Of a stretch of DNA of 24,402 bases, positions 1 to 8,384 are shown piece after piece. Source of the DNA: Planctomycetota bacterium (GTDB taxonomy: Bacteria > Planctomycetota > UBA1135 > GCA-002686595); assembly GCA_004296785.1 (NCBI GenBank), contig SCVU01000347.1, forward strand, positions 1-24,402. Direction: 5' to 3'. The notes beneath the pieces were generated by a model. The model worked only from the letters and a program-made list of their open reading frames with translations, did not search any database and was not told the origin of the DNA. A program made the position numbers and the translations under genes. How positions within the stretch are numbered: the first letter of the stretch is position 1; each line of letters begins with the position of its first letter.

Positions 1-1
1 T

Positions 2-979
2 GCGGCGAAGATCCAGGCCCACGGCTACCGGACGCGCTCGGAGCAGTCGTTCGACCTCGGCGCGGACGAGCGCGTGTTCGAGCTCAGCGCCTGGCCGTGC
101 GTGCGCGGCGTCGTGCGCACCGCCGACGGCTCGACGCCCGGCGCGATCGAAGTGCACCTGCGCGCGACGGACGCGAACGGCGCGGTCGCCGACGCGCGCG
201 CGCGCGCGAGCGGGCGCTGCGATCCCGACGGTCGCTTCGCGCTGTGCGATCTGCGGCCGGGCATCTACGTGCTCGAGGCCTCGGCGAGCGGCTGGGCCAC
301 GCGCCGCAGCGCGCCGTTTGCGCTCGCGCTCGAGCGCGACGCGCCCGAACAGACGCTCGTGCTCGCGATCGGCGGCGCGGTCAGCGCGCGCGTCGTCGCG
401 CTGCGCGGCGCGCTGCGCGATGCGTTCGTCGAGGCGCACTCGGCGCCGCCGGGCGAGGCGGAGGTCCTGCAGGCCGAGCTCGAGTCGACGGGCGCGGGCG
501 GTGGCGCGGGAGTTGGCGTGGGCGGTGGCGCGAGCACGACGCGCATCGCGAGCGCGCCGGTCGGCGACGACGGCACGGCGCGCCTCGAGCACCTGCCGGA
601 CGGCCCGGTGTGGATCGTCGCGCGCTCGCGCGACCAGCTCGCCGAGGTGCGCGGCCCGTTCCACCTCGACGCGCGCGAGTCGACGGCGACGGTCGAGTTC
701 GAGCTCGCGCCGGGCGCGCGCGTGCGCGGCCGCGTGCTGCTCGGCGCGCAGCCGGTCGCGGGCGCGCTCGTGATCCTGCGGCGGCCGAGCGCGCCGGGTT
801 TCGGCGCGCTGCGCGCCGTCGCCGACGAGCGCGGCGAATTCAAGAGCCCGCTCTTGCCCGCGGGCACTTGGAAGCTCGTCGCGCGGCGCCAGGGCGGCAA
901 TGACGGCACGCGCAGCGCGGAGGCGACGGTCCAAGTCGACGCAAGTGCCGACACCACCATCGACCTCGAGCTGCGCTGA
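2..979 (+). CDS. Carboxypeptidase-regulatory-like domain protein, C-terminal part (5' end outside window)
   Basis: The frame is open from the first bases of the window, so this is the 3' part (about 325 residues) of a longer gene. Repeated beta-sandwich-like units are visible. Each starts with a G-V-V-R or R-G-R-V strand and ends with an 'LRPGIYVLEA', 'LPDGPVWIVA' or 'LPAGTWKLVA' turn, which is the CarboxypepD_reg/Cna-B-like pattern seen in extracellular proteins of Planctomycetota and Myxococcota. I count about three units. A Gly/Ala/Val-rich linker is encoded near 488-535. No catalytic residues are visible in this part. Such domains usually act as structural modules of secreted or surface proteins, so the role here is inferred as extracellular and structural. 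A catalytic domain could lie in the missing N-terminal region. It ends in TGA; the next gene follows after about 117 bases. Confidence 0.75.
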   Translation, partial: AAKIQAHGYRTRSEQSFDLGADERVFELSAWPCVRGVVRTADGSTPGAIEVHLRATDANGAVADARARASGRCDPDGRFALCDLRPGIYVLEASASGWATRRSAPFALALERDAPEQTLVLAIGGAVSARVVALRGALRDAFVEAHSAPPGEAEVLQAELESTGAGGGAGVGVGGGASTTRIASAPVGDDGTARLEHLPDGPVWIVARSRDQLAEVRGPFHLDARESTATVEFELAPGARVRGRVLLGAQPVAGALVILRRPSAPGFGALRAVADERGEFKSPLLPAGTWKLVARRQGGNDGTRSAEATVQVDASADTTIDLELR

Positions 980-992
980 GCGGGTTCGCGCG

Positions 993-1014
993 CGGATTCA
1001 CGCCGCCAAATCCG
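993..1014 (+). terminator. Weak inverted repeat after the first gene
   Basis: CGGATT (993-998) and AATCCG (1009-1014) form a perfect 6-bp stem with a 10-base loop, 13 bases after the stop codon of the upstream gene. No T-run follows, so it is a weak candidate for an intrinsic terminator or RNA-end structure. Confidence 0.25.
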
Positions 1015-1096
1015 AAGCAGGGCGTAGCGAGGCGGCGGAACGCGCGTCATCTTGTTCGCTCCCACAATCCAGCCACCGCCCGCCCGAGACATCTCG

Positions 1097-2092
1097 ATGA
1101 GCCCTTTCGACGCGACCACGACCCCTGCGGCACAGCCCCGCGCTCGGCGCTGGCTGCGGCGCACCTGGTCCTGGCTCGACACCTGGCACGGCCGGTCCGA
1201 GCTCCCCTCGACGGGCCCCGTGCGGATCCACTGGCGTCGCTCGATCCCGTTCTGGGCGCTGCACCTGTCGGTGCTCGCGCTGCCGCTGGTCGGGTTCAGC
1301 TGGTTCGCACTCGGCGCGGCCGTCGCGCTCTACGTCGTGCGCATGTTCGCGATCACCGGGTTCTACCACCGCTACTTCTCGCACCGCGCGTTCCGCACGA
1401 GCCGCCCGGTGCAGTTCGTGTTCGCGTTCCTCGGCAACTGCGCGCTGCAGCGCGGACCGCTGTGGTGGGCCGCGCACCACCGCGACCACCACCGCGAGTC
1501 CGACGGCGCGCTCGACCCGCACTCGCCCAAGCAGGGCGGCTTCCTGTGGTCGCACTTCGGTTGGTGGACCGCGCCGCACAACGTGCCGACGCGCGTCGAC
1601 AATATCCGCGACTTCGCGAGCTACCGCGAGCTGCGCTGGCTCGATCGCTTCGACGTGCTCGCGCCGGCGTTCCTCGGCGCGCTGATGTACGGCCTCGGCG
1701 CGCTGCTCGCCGCGTTCGCGCCGGGCCTGGGCACGAACGGCTGGCAGCTGTTCGTCTACGCGCTCGTCTCGACGATCGTGCTGTACCACGCGACGTTCAC
1801 GATCAACTCGCTCGCGCACGTGTGGGGTTCGCGCCGCTACGAGACGAGTGACACGAGCCGCAACAACTTGTGGCTCGCGCTGCTGACGCTCGGCGAGGGC
1901 TGGCACAACAATCACCACCACCACGCGCACTCGGCGCGCCAGGGCTTCTTCTGGTGGGAGATCGATCTGACCTGGTACGGGCTCAAGCTGCTCGAGCTGC
2001 TCGGCCTCGTGTCGGATCTGCGACCCGTTCCGCAGCGGGTCTATGCGCAGACTCGTGGCGCGCGCGCAACGCGCGAACGTCAGGGGATGTAG
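1097..2092 (+). CDS. Membrane fatty-acid (acyl-CoA, delta-9-type) desaturase
   Basis: A 331-residue di-iron membrane desaturase that would introduce a cis double bond into saturated acyl chains. The three histidine boxes are complete: HRYFSH at residues 91-96, HHRDHH at 127-132 and HNNHH at 270-274, with an accessory NSLAH at 237-241. Hydrophobic spans lie near 50-85 and 188-235. The spacing matches the stearoyl-CoA/acyl-CoA desaturase (OLE1/DesC) branch rather than the front-end or omega-3 branches. I chose ATG 1097, with a weak GAGA 7 bases upstream. A TTG at 1052 is in frame but would add an unconserved 15-residue tail. The last 13 bases overlap the end of the convergent kelch gene. The substrate carrier (CoA, ACP or lipid) cannot be read from the sequence. 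Confidence 0.93.
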   Translation: MSPFDATTTPAAQPRARRWLRRTWSWLDTWHGRSELPSTGPVRIHWRRSIPFWALHLSVLALPLVGFSWFALGAAVALYVVRMFAITGFYHRYFSHRAFRTSRPVQFVFAFLGNCALQRGPLWWAAHHRDHHRESDGALDPHSPKQGGFLWSHFGWWTAPHNVPTRVDNIRDFASYRELRWLDRFDVLAPAFLGALMYGLGALLAAFAPGLGTNGWQLFVYALVSTIVLYHATFTINSLAHVWGSRRYETSDTSRNNLWLALLTLGEGWHNNHHHHAHSARQGFFWWEIDLTWYGLKLLELLGLVSDLRPVPQRVYAQTRGARATRERQGM

Positions 2093-3627
2093 ATCTCGGC
2101 GGTCGTGTCGGGGATCGAACCGCCCGACCCGTTGTCGCCCGAGCCCGTGGTCACGATGCGCAGGCCGTTCTCGATCACCGTCGAGAACACCAGCGGCCGC
2201 GCGAGGATCATCGAGCCGGCCGCAGACCACGCCGCGCCGCTCTCGGGCGCGGTCTCGATCGCCTGCACCGGCGTGCCGCTCGTCGTCGAGATGTCGAACG
2301 TCGAGAGGCCGGCGAGCGCGACGAGCTTGCCGCCGGTCGCGTGCAGCACCGGGTAGACGCGCGGGTTCGCCATGTCGGCGACGCTGGTCCACGCGTTCGT
2401 GGCGGCGTTGTACGTGCGCACCGAGGACAGCACGGTGAACGTCAACAGCACCGGATCGCCGTCGACGCCGCCCGCGACCGCCACGTTGCCGTTCGACAGC
2501 CGCGCCGCGGCGTGCAGGCCGCGCGCGCCGGGGATCGCCGCGGCCGAGCTCAGCGTGTTCGTGGCCGGGTTGTAGCGGCGGCAGTCCGAGCTGAAGTCGG
2601 GCACGAGGATGATGATCAGGTTCGTCAGCTCGATGCCGCCGACGATCAGCACCTGTCCGTTGCCCATCAGCGTCGCGGTGTGCCCGACGCGCGGCTTCGG
2701 CATGTTCGGGCCCGCGCTCCAGGTGTTCGTCGCCGGGTTGTAGATCTCCGTCGACGCCTTCGCGCTGTTCAGCGTCGCGACGATGTCCGCCGTGTTCAGC
2801 AGCGAGAGCCCGCCGGCGACGTAGACGCGTCCGTCGGGCAGCAGCGTCGCGGTGTGCTGGCCGCGCGGCGTGCTCATCGAGGCCGCCGGAGTCGAGAGGC
2901 CGGTCGCGGGATCCCAGATGTCGCAGGTCGCGACGATCGTGCCCGCGGCGTCACCGCCGCCGATCAGCATCACGCGGCCGTCGGCGAGCTTGACCGAAGC
3001 GTGCGCGCTGCGCGCGTGCTGCATCGCGCCGGTCGTCGCGGCGAAGCCCTGCGTCTGCGGGTCGAAGATGCGGAAGCCGGCCTGCGCACCGAGGCTGCTC
3101 GCGCCGCCGGACAGCAGCACGCGGCCGTCGTCGAGCAGGCTCTGCCCGTGTCCGTCGAGCGAATCCGGCTGCGCACCGACCGTGTACGTCGACTTCGCGT
3201 TCTGCCCGAGCATGAACGACGCGCGGTTGCTGATCTCGTCGATCAAGAGACCCGCGCCGGGGATCGTGACGAACTGCGCGTACAGCGGAACGCCGTGCAG
3301 CGCCGCGTCGTTCGGCAGGCCGTAGTTCACGCTCGCCTGACCGGCGCCGTTCAGGAAGCCGCTCTTCCACACGGTCGCGAGATCGAGCCCGACGTCGAGG
3401 AAGCGCGTGTCGAGCGGGTCGACGATCGCGAGCGGCACCGGCCCGGTGTTGAGCGACGGCACCAGGAAGTAGACCTGGCCCGGATCGCCCTGGATGTCGT
3501 ACGTGACCGAGGTGCCGAGCACGCCGCCGACGCGCGTCAGCTTCGCGGTGAACGCGAACGCCGGCGCGGCGAGGAGTGCGAGGACGAGGCCGGTGTGGAC
3601 ACAGCGGTGCGCGGACGTGGCGGACAT
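2080..3627 (-). CDS. Secreted kelch-repeat (beta-propeller) protein
   Basis: A 515-residue protein with an N-terminal signal peptide (hydrophobic core about residues 13-22, probable cleavage after AFA near 23-26). A domain of about 120 residues follows, of a kind common in planctomycete secreted proteins. Residues about 155-510 contain at least five kelch-type blades with the recurring pattern G-H-x-A/T-x-L-x-(D/N)-G-(R/Q)-V-x-(L/V)-x-G-G: 'DGRVLLSGG' near 168, 'DGRVMLIGGG' near 216, 'DGRVYVAGG' near 265, 'NGQVLIVGG' near 323 and 'NGNVAVAGG' near 379. Blades also carry 'YNPATNTW'-like strands. This is a propeller for binding or scaffolding; a galactose-oxidase-like catalytic role is not supported because no copper ligands can be assigned. 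A GAGAGGG ribosome binding site lies 7 bases before the ATG. It is divergent from the SprT-like gene. Confidence 0.88.
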   Translation of the reverse strand: MSATSAHRCVHTGLVLALLAAPAFAFTAKLTRVGGVLGTSVTYDIQGDPGQVYFLVPSLNTGPVPLAIVDPLDTRFLDVGLDLATVWKSGFLNGAGQASVNYGLPNDAALHGVPLYAQFVTIPGAGLLIDEISNRASFMLGQNAKSTYTVGAQPDSLDGHGQSLLDDGRVLLSGGASSLGAQAGFRIFDPQTQGFAATTGAMQHARSAHASVKLADGRVMLIGGGDAAGTIVATCDIWDPATGLSTPAASMSTPRGQHTATLLPDGRVYVAGGLSLLNTADIVATLNSAKASTEIYNPATNTWSAGPNMPKPRVGHTATLMGNGQVLIVGGIELTNLIIILVPDFSSDCRRYNPATNTLSSAAAIPGARGLHAAARLSNGNVAVAGGVDGDPVLLTFTVLSSVRTYNAATNAWTSVADMANPRVYPVLHATGGKLVALAGLSTFDISTTSGTPVQAIETAPESGAAWSAAGSMILARPLVFSTVIENGLRIVTTGSGDNGSGGSIPDTTAEIYIP

Positions 3628-3680
3628 GCGGAAACCCTCTCGGTGCAGCAGGTCAGGGGGGCAGGCGACGGAACGAACCG

Positions 3681-3686
3681 AGTATA
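3681..3686 (-). promoter_or_regulatory. Probable -10 box (TATACT) of the kelch gene
   Basis: On the minus strand TATACT matches the sigma-70 -10 consensus at 5 of 6 positions and predicts a leader of about 45 bases ending in the GAGAGGG ribosome binding site (3635-3641). No convincing -35 was found. This gene therefore has a conventional leader, unlike many neighbours. Confidence 0.45.
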
Positions 3687-3716
3687 CGCGGCGCGCGAAA
3701 GCTCGCTCGGGGCTGC

Positions 3717-3722
3717 TACGCT
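3717..3722 (+). promoter_or_regulatory. -10-like box TACGCT, 6 bases before GTG 3729
   Basis: A TANNNT hexamer ends 6 bases upstream of the GTG start codon, placing the predicted transcription start on or next to the start codon (leaderless mRNA). No -35 match and no Shine-Dalgarno sequence are visible. Confidence 0.45.
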
Positions 3723-3728
3723 GCGGCC

Positions 3729-4592
3729 GTGAAGATCGCGGCGAAGCAGGTCGACGCGCGGGCCGCCGACGCGGCGCGCGCGCTGTGGGAGCGCGAGCTC
3801 GTCGCCGAGCTCGGCTGCGCGGTCGACGTGCGCTGGACGCGCGCGCGCTCGCAGGTCGTGCGGATGCGGCGCGAGCGACGGCGCGGCGCGGCGCGCATCG
3901 AGCTCGCGCTGGCCGACTTCTTCCGCGCGGCGCCGCCCGACGTGCGCAGCGCGGTCGCGGCCTGGGTGCGCTCGGGCCGGCGCGCGAAGAAGGCGTGCCG
4001 CGCGCTCGACGAGTGGGCCGATGCGCAGCTCGACGCGCTGCCGGAGCGCGCGGTCGATCCGCGCCGCCTGCGCGCGCGCGGCCGCGTGCACGATCTCGCC
4101 GAGCTCGCGCGCGAACTGCACGACGAGGGTCACCTCGCCGGTCTGCTCGCGCCCGAGCGCACGCCGCCGCTGACGTACGGCCGCGCCGCGGGCTCGCGCG
4201 CGCGGCGCTCGCTGCGCCTGGGCTCGTGCTCGCCGCGCGGGAATCTGATCCGCATCCACCCGGTGCTCGACCAGCCCGCGGTGCCGCGCCGCTTCGTGCG
4301 CGCGATCGTGTTCCACGAGCTGCTCCACGTCGCGTTCCCCACCGCGCGCGACGCGGCGGGCCGGCGCGCGCACCACGGCCCGCACTTCCGGCGCGCCGAG
4401 CGCGCGTTCGCCGACGACGCGTTCGCGCGCGAGTGGGAGCGCGCGCACATCGACGCGCTGATCCACAGCGCGCGCACCGGTCGACCGCTGGCCGCGCGCG
4501 CCGCGCGGCGCGAGGGCGCGCGCAACTCCGCGCGCGGCGTGCTGCGGCTCGTGCAGGGCCTGCTGTTCGGCGCGCGCGAAACCGCGCGCTGA
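3729..4592 (+). CDS. SprT-like zinc metallopeptidase
   Basis: A 287-residue protein. Residues 196-200 are HELLH, the zincin HExxH motif, preceded by a hydrophobic helix ('RRFVRAIVF'). Residues 215-220 are HHGPHF, matching the H-G-x-x-F segment with the third zinc ligand in SprT/Spartan-like peptidases. The family includes DNA-protein-crosslink proteases, but bacterial members of this kind are functionally uncharacterised, so only peptidase chemistry is claimed. The first 150 residues are very rich in Arg and Ala with no recognised domain. No signal peptide is present, so it is likely cytoplasmic. GTG 3729 was chosen because a -10-like box sits just before it; upstream in-frame codons read into the divergent intergenic region. 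The gene ends only 3 bases from the end of the convergent CpsD-like gene. Confidence 0.8.
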   Translation: MKIAAKQVDARAADAARALWERELVAELGCAVDVRWTRARSQVVRMRRERRRGAARIELALADFFRAAPPDVRSAVAAWVRSGRRAKKACRALDEWADAQLDALPERAVDPRRLRARGRVHDLAELARELHDEGHLAGLLAPERTPPLTYGRAAGSRARRSLRLGSCSPRGNLIRIHPVLDQPAVPRRFVRAIVFHELLHVAFPTARDAAGRRAHHGPHFRRAERAFADDAFAREWERAHIDALIHSARTGRPLAARAARREGARNSARGVLRLVQGLLFGARETAR

Positions 4593-4595
4593 ACG

Positions 4596-5327
4596 CTACG
4601 GCGAGTACGCCTTCTCAGGCTCGCCCGCCGCCGTGAGCATCGTGCCGAGCACGTTGCCCCCCATGTTCTCGAGCAGGTTGTACGCCTGCTCGACGAGGTG
4701 CCGCTGCGTCGAGTGCAGCCGCACGACGAGCACGATGCCGTCGACCAGCGCGCCGAGCAGCGCCGAGTCGTTGATCGCGAGCGCGGGCGGCGTGTCGATC
4801 ACGACGTAGTCGAAGCGCTGGCGCAGCTGCGCGAGCACGGTCTTCACGCGGTCGGACCCGAGCAGCTCGCTCGGCTTCTCCGGCAGGCGCCCCGGCCCCA
4901 TCACGCACAGGCCGTTCACGCTGGTCTGGCGGATCGCCTGGTCGAGCGCGAGCTCGCCGCGCAGCAGTTCGGTCAGCCCCTGCCGGTGCGCGAGGCCGAG
5001 GTAATCCTCGACCGACGGCCGGTGCAGGTCCGCGTCGAGCACGAGCACACGCATGCGCGGCAGTTCGGCGAACGCGAGCGCGAGGTTCAGCGCGCCGACG
5101 CTCTTGCCCTCGCCCTCGACGGAGCTCGTCACGACCATCGTGCGCGGCGCGCCGTCGGGATTGAGCGCCTGGATCGAGTTGCGCAGTTGGCGCATCTGCT
5201 CGGCGATCGCGGAGCGCGGCTGGCGCAAGAGCGCGAGCTCCTCGCTGCCGAGATCGACGATGCGATCCTCGGCGGGATTCGGCGGCGCGAGCGGCTCGTT
5301 CGAACGCTTCTTCGTGAACGGGAACAT
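4596..5327 (-). CDS. CpsD/Wzc-family P-loop protein (cytoplasmic BY-kinase-like)
   Basis: A 243-residue MinD/ParA-fold ATPase of the bacterial tyrosine kinase type. Visible motifs are EQMRQLR at 43-49 (the EX2RX2R oligomerisation motif), Walker A SSVEGEGKS at 68-76, Walker A' VLVLDAD at 94-100 and Walker B VVIDTPPA at 175-182. These motifs distinguish CpsD/CapB/Wzc kinases, which control polymerisation and export of surface polysaccharide, from chromosome-partitioning ParA. The tyrosine-rich C-terminal tail is almost absent (a single Tyr at 241), and neither the Wzz transmembrane activator nor any polysaccharide gene is in the window. Autophosphorylation is therefore uncertain. It lies downstream of the 714-residue unknown gene, with a 108-base gap and its own -10-like box. 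Confidence 0.85.
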   Translation of the reverse strand: MFPFTKKRSNEPLAPPNPAEDRIVDLGSEELALLRQPRSAIAEQMRQLRNSIQALNPDGAPRTMVVTSSVEGEGKSVGALNLALAFAELPRMRVLVLDADLHRPSVEDYLGLAHRQGLTELLRGELALDQAIRQTSVNGLCVMGPGRLPEKPSELLGSDRVKTVLAQLRQRFDYVVIDTPPALAINDSALLGALVDGIVLVVRLHSTQRHLVEQAYNLLENMGGNVLGTMLTAAGEPEKAYSP

Positions 5328-5336
5328 CGGCGGACT

Positions 5337-5342
5337 AGGCTA
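5337..5342 (-). promoter_or_regulatory. -10-like box TAGCCT upstream of the CpsD-like gene
   Basis: On the minus strand TAGCCT ends 9 bases before the ATG at 5327, giving a predicted leader of only a few bases. No Shine-Dalgarno sequence is seen. A second overlapping TANNNT-like site lies 5 bases closer to the ATG. Confidence 0.3.
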
Positions 5343-5374
5343 CGGCAGGCGGGTCACCGGCACCAAGGGCACGC

Positions 5375-5387
5375 CGCTGTAACAGCG
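5375..5387 (-). terminator. Small hairpin in the gap after the 714-residue gene
   Basis: CGCTG, a TAA loop and CAGCG form a perfect 5-bp stem about 50 bases beyond the stop codon of the minus-strand gene at 5436-7580 and upstream of the CpsD-like gene. No T-run follows, so a termination role is only possible. Confidence 0.2.
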
Positions 5388-5435
5388 TATGTCGGCCGCG
5401 CGGGGCGTCCGACTCGAACCGCGGTCGCGCGCGCG

Positions 5436-7580
5436 TCACGGAGCCCGATCGGCCGCCTCGAGATCGATCCAGTCGACCGGCGGCAGGCGCGGCCAGCCGC
5501 GCTCGAGCAGCGCCTTCGCGAGCGGATGCTTGCGCGCCGCGCGCAGCCGCTCGCCGACCTCGGCGTCGAACGCGTCGGCGGCCTCGTCGAGGCGCGCGGC
5601 GTACAGCTCGCGCAGAGCCGCGCCGAGCGCGCGCTCGATGCGGCGGCCCGCGTCGTCGTCGCCGGCCGCTTCGTCCGCGAGTCGCACCCGCAGCACGTCG
5701 ACGAGCGCCGCGCGCGCCGCCTCGCCCGCCGGGCCGGCGACCGCGCGCGCGAGCAGCTCGAGATTGCCGTTGCGAATCGCGCGGTCGACGACGAGCGGCT
5801 CGGCCTCCGGCAGCAGGATCCCGGCGTGGAACTCGAACTCGCGGATGCGCTCGCGCGACTCGAGCTCGCGGCTGCGCTCCTCGTCCGAGAGCGCCGCGGT
5901 GTCCGCGGGCAACGCGTCGCGCGCGGCCTGCGCGACGCGCGGCGCCGCGCCGTTGCCGCGCTCGAGCTCGGCCGCGCGTGCCCACGCGCCGGCCTCGGCG
6001 ACGTCGACCGTCGCGAGCAGCGCGGCCGCCTCGCGCGAGCGGCCGCGCGCGAGGTGCCAGGCGAACATCACGAGCTGTGCATGCGGGCCGAGCGCAGCCG
6101 CGGGCGCGGCGCCGCTCGCGCGCGTGGCGGCGGTCGCCGCGCTCGCTTCGAGCAGCCGCGCGAGCTCGCGCGCCGAAGCCGCATCCGTCGCGCACGCGAG
6201 GAGGAGCTCGGGATGCGCGATCTCGACCGCGGCGCCGCCGAGCGCGACCGTCGCGCGCAGCGCCTGGCGCAGCACGCGCGCCGTGCGCTGCGGCGACTGC
6301 AGCGGCACGTCGGCGCGCACGGCGTCCTGCGCGAGCAACCGCGCGCAGGCCTGCGCGGCGTCGGGGTGCGCGCCGCCGAGCAGCTCGAGCGCGACGAGGC
6401 GCGCGAACGCGCCGCGAGCATGTGCGCCGTCGAGCCCCGCGGCGAGCTCTGCGACGCGCGACGAGCCGTCGTCGTTCTGCGCCGGCCCCGCGCCGAGCGC
6501 GCGTCCGATGCGCGCCGCGAGCTGCCAGCGCTCCTCGGCGTCGGCGCCGGCGAAGACCGCGGCGAGCTGTGCGTTCGCGCCGGCCGAGTCGGTGCCCTGG
6601 TCGACGAGCTCGAGCAACGTCCGCACGACCTCGGGCGAGCGCAGCGCGCGCGCGACCGCGCCGCGTCCGGCCGCGAGCAGCGCGCCGTCGAGCGCCGCCG
6701 CGTCGCCGCGCTCGCTCCAGCGCCGGCCGAGCCACTCGATCCCCGCCGGCCAACTGCTGCCGGCGAGCGCGCGCGCGCACGCCGCGCGCCGCGGCGCCGG
6801 AGCGGTGCTCGCGACCTCCGCGAGCCACTCGACCAGCCGCTCGCCCGGCGCGCGCGGCGCGGCCGAGGAACCGGCCAGCACGACCGCGAACGGCCGCGTC
6901 GGCTCCCCCCACTCCGGCCACTGCTCGGGCGTCTGCAGCTCGAAGCGCGCGGCGCGGCGCAGCGCGTCGAGCGCGACGTCCCACGCGCCGAAGGTCGGCT
7001 CGACCGCGCGCGCGCGCGGATTCGGCGCCAGCGCGAGGTCGGGATCGAGCGCGATGCCGACGGGCAGCGGCGCGAGGCGCGCAAGCCGGTCGAGCTCGCG
7101 CTCGAGGTCGAGCTCCTCGCTCGGATTCGCGCTCGCGCGCGCCTCGACCGCGATCGGCCGCCAGTCGAAGCGCATGCGCCAGTCGGAGAGCGCATCCGTC
7201 GCGGCCTTGCCGCGGCGCGGCTCGGCGAACGCGCCGTGCAGCCAGCGCTCGATCTGCTGGCGCAGCGCGCGCGCGCCGACGTCGCGCGCGAGCGGCTCGT
7301 CGAGCACGAGCAGCCGCGCAGCGAGCTCGACGTGCTCGTCGCGCGCGCCGATCGCGTTGACCAGGCGCGCCGCGACCTCGGCGTCCGCGCCGGCGAGCGC
7401 GCCGCGCACCGCGCCGACGTCGGCGGCGGTCAGCGCGACCGCGAGGCGCTGCTCGGCGCTCGCGCGCTCGACCGAAGCGCCGGCGCGCAGCGCGGCGAGC
7501 GCGGCCGCGACGTCGGCGGCGCGCGCACTCGCATCGGACTGCGGCGCGGTGCACAGCAAACACGCGGCGAGGAGCGACAT
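5436..7580 (-). CDS. Large exported alpha-helical protein of unknown function
   Basis: A 714-residue protein I do not recognise. It begins with a short hydrophobic segment ('MSLLAACLLC') followed by a polar Gln/Asp/Ser region, compatible with a short signal peptide. The rest is rich in Ala, Arg, Leu and Glu and looks like a long succession of amphipathic helices resembling HEAT or TPR solenoids, for example the repeated 'ALxGAxxAAGRG', 'LLELVDQG' and 'ARxFARLVALELLGGA' segments. No catalytic motif is seen. A scaffold or lipid/peptide-binding role would be typical of such folds but is speculation here. The ATG at 7580 is the first start after the divergent promoter region; the frame runs open further upstream only as the antisense shadow of the ABC genes. 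Gene expression is divergent from the ABC transporter operon. Confidence 0.7.
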   Translation of the reverse strand: MSLLAACLLCTAPQSDASARAADVAAALAALRAGASVERASAEQRLAVALTAADVGAVRGALAGADAEVAARLVNAIGARDEHVELAARLLVLDEPLARDVGARALRQQIERWLHGAFAEPRRGKAATDALSDWRMRFDWRPIAVEARASANPSEELDLERELDRLARLAPLPVGIALDPDLALAPNPRARAVEPTFGAWDVALDALRRAARFELQTPEQWPEWGEPTRPFAVVLAGSSAAPRAPGERLVEWLAEVASTAPAPRRAACARALAGSSWPAGIEWLGRRWSERGDAAALDGALLAAGRGAVARALRSPEVVRTLLELVDQGTDSAGANAQLAAVFAGADAEERWQLAARIGRALGAGPAQNDDGSSRVAELAAGLDGAHARGAFARLVALELLGGAHPDAAQACARLLAQDAVRADVPLQSPQRTARVLRQALRATVALGGAAVEIAHPELLLACATDAASARELARLLEASAATAATRASGAAPAAALGPHAQLVMFAWHLARGRSREAAALLATVDVAEAGAWARAAELERGNGAAPRVAQAARDALPADTAALSDEERSRELESRERIREFEFHAGILLPEAEPLVVDRAIRNGNLELLARAVAGPAGEAARAALVDVLRVRLADEAAGDDDAGRRIERALGAALRELYAARLDEAADAFDAEVGERLRAARKHPLAKALLERGWPRLPPVDWIDLEAADRAP

Positions 7581-7591
7581 GGTCGGCGCGT

Positions 7592-7597
7592 ACGTTA
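7592..7597 (-). promoter_or_regulatory. -10-like box (TAACGT within TGATAACGTA) of the minus gene
   Basis: On the minus strand TAACGT lies 11 bases before the ATG at 7580, inside the AT-rich stretch TGATAACGTA that stands out in a very GC-rich setting. It predicts a leader of about 5 bases. Confidence 0.35.
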
Positions 7598-7616
7598 TCA
7601 GGCGCGCGGCACTTGG

Positions 7617-7622
7617 TACCTT
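7617..7622 (+). promoter_or_regulatory. -10-like box TACCTT, 6 bases before ATG 7629
   Basis: TACCTT ends exactly 6 bases before the ATG of the ABC ATPase gene. A possible -35, TTATCA (7595-7600, four of six consensus bases), lies 16 bases upstream and overlaps the -10 of the divergent gene, so the two promoters may compete for polymerase. Confidence 0.45.
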
Positions 7623-7628
7623 GGCCGG

Positions 7629-8381
<753 letters not shown>

Positions 8382-8384
8382 GCC

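Noticed and set aside
189..210. Runs of alternating CG, possibly Z-DNA or a regulatory repeat
   Set aside because: Similar runs occur throughout the coding sequence as a result of Ala/Arg codons (GCG, CGC) in a very GC-rich genome.
1052..1096. Upstream TTG start for the desaturase
   Set aside because: It would add 15 residues with no family support. ATG 1097 gives the usual length and has a weak ribosome binding site.
4596..5327. ParA/MinD chromosome-partitioning protein
   Set aside because: The EX2RX2R motif and the SSVEGEGKS/DADLHRP/IDTPP combination fit the CpsD/Wzc kinases, and no ParB or parS is present.
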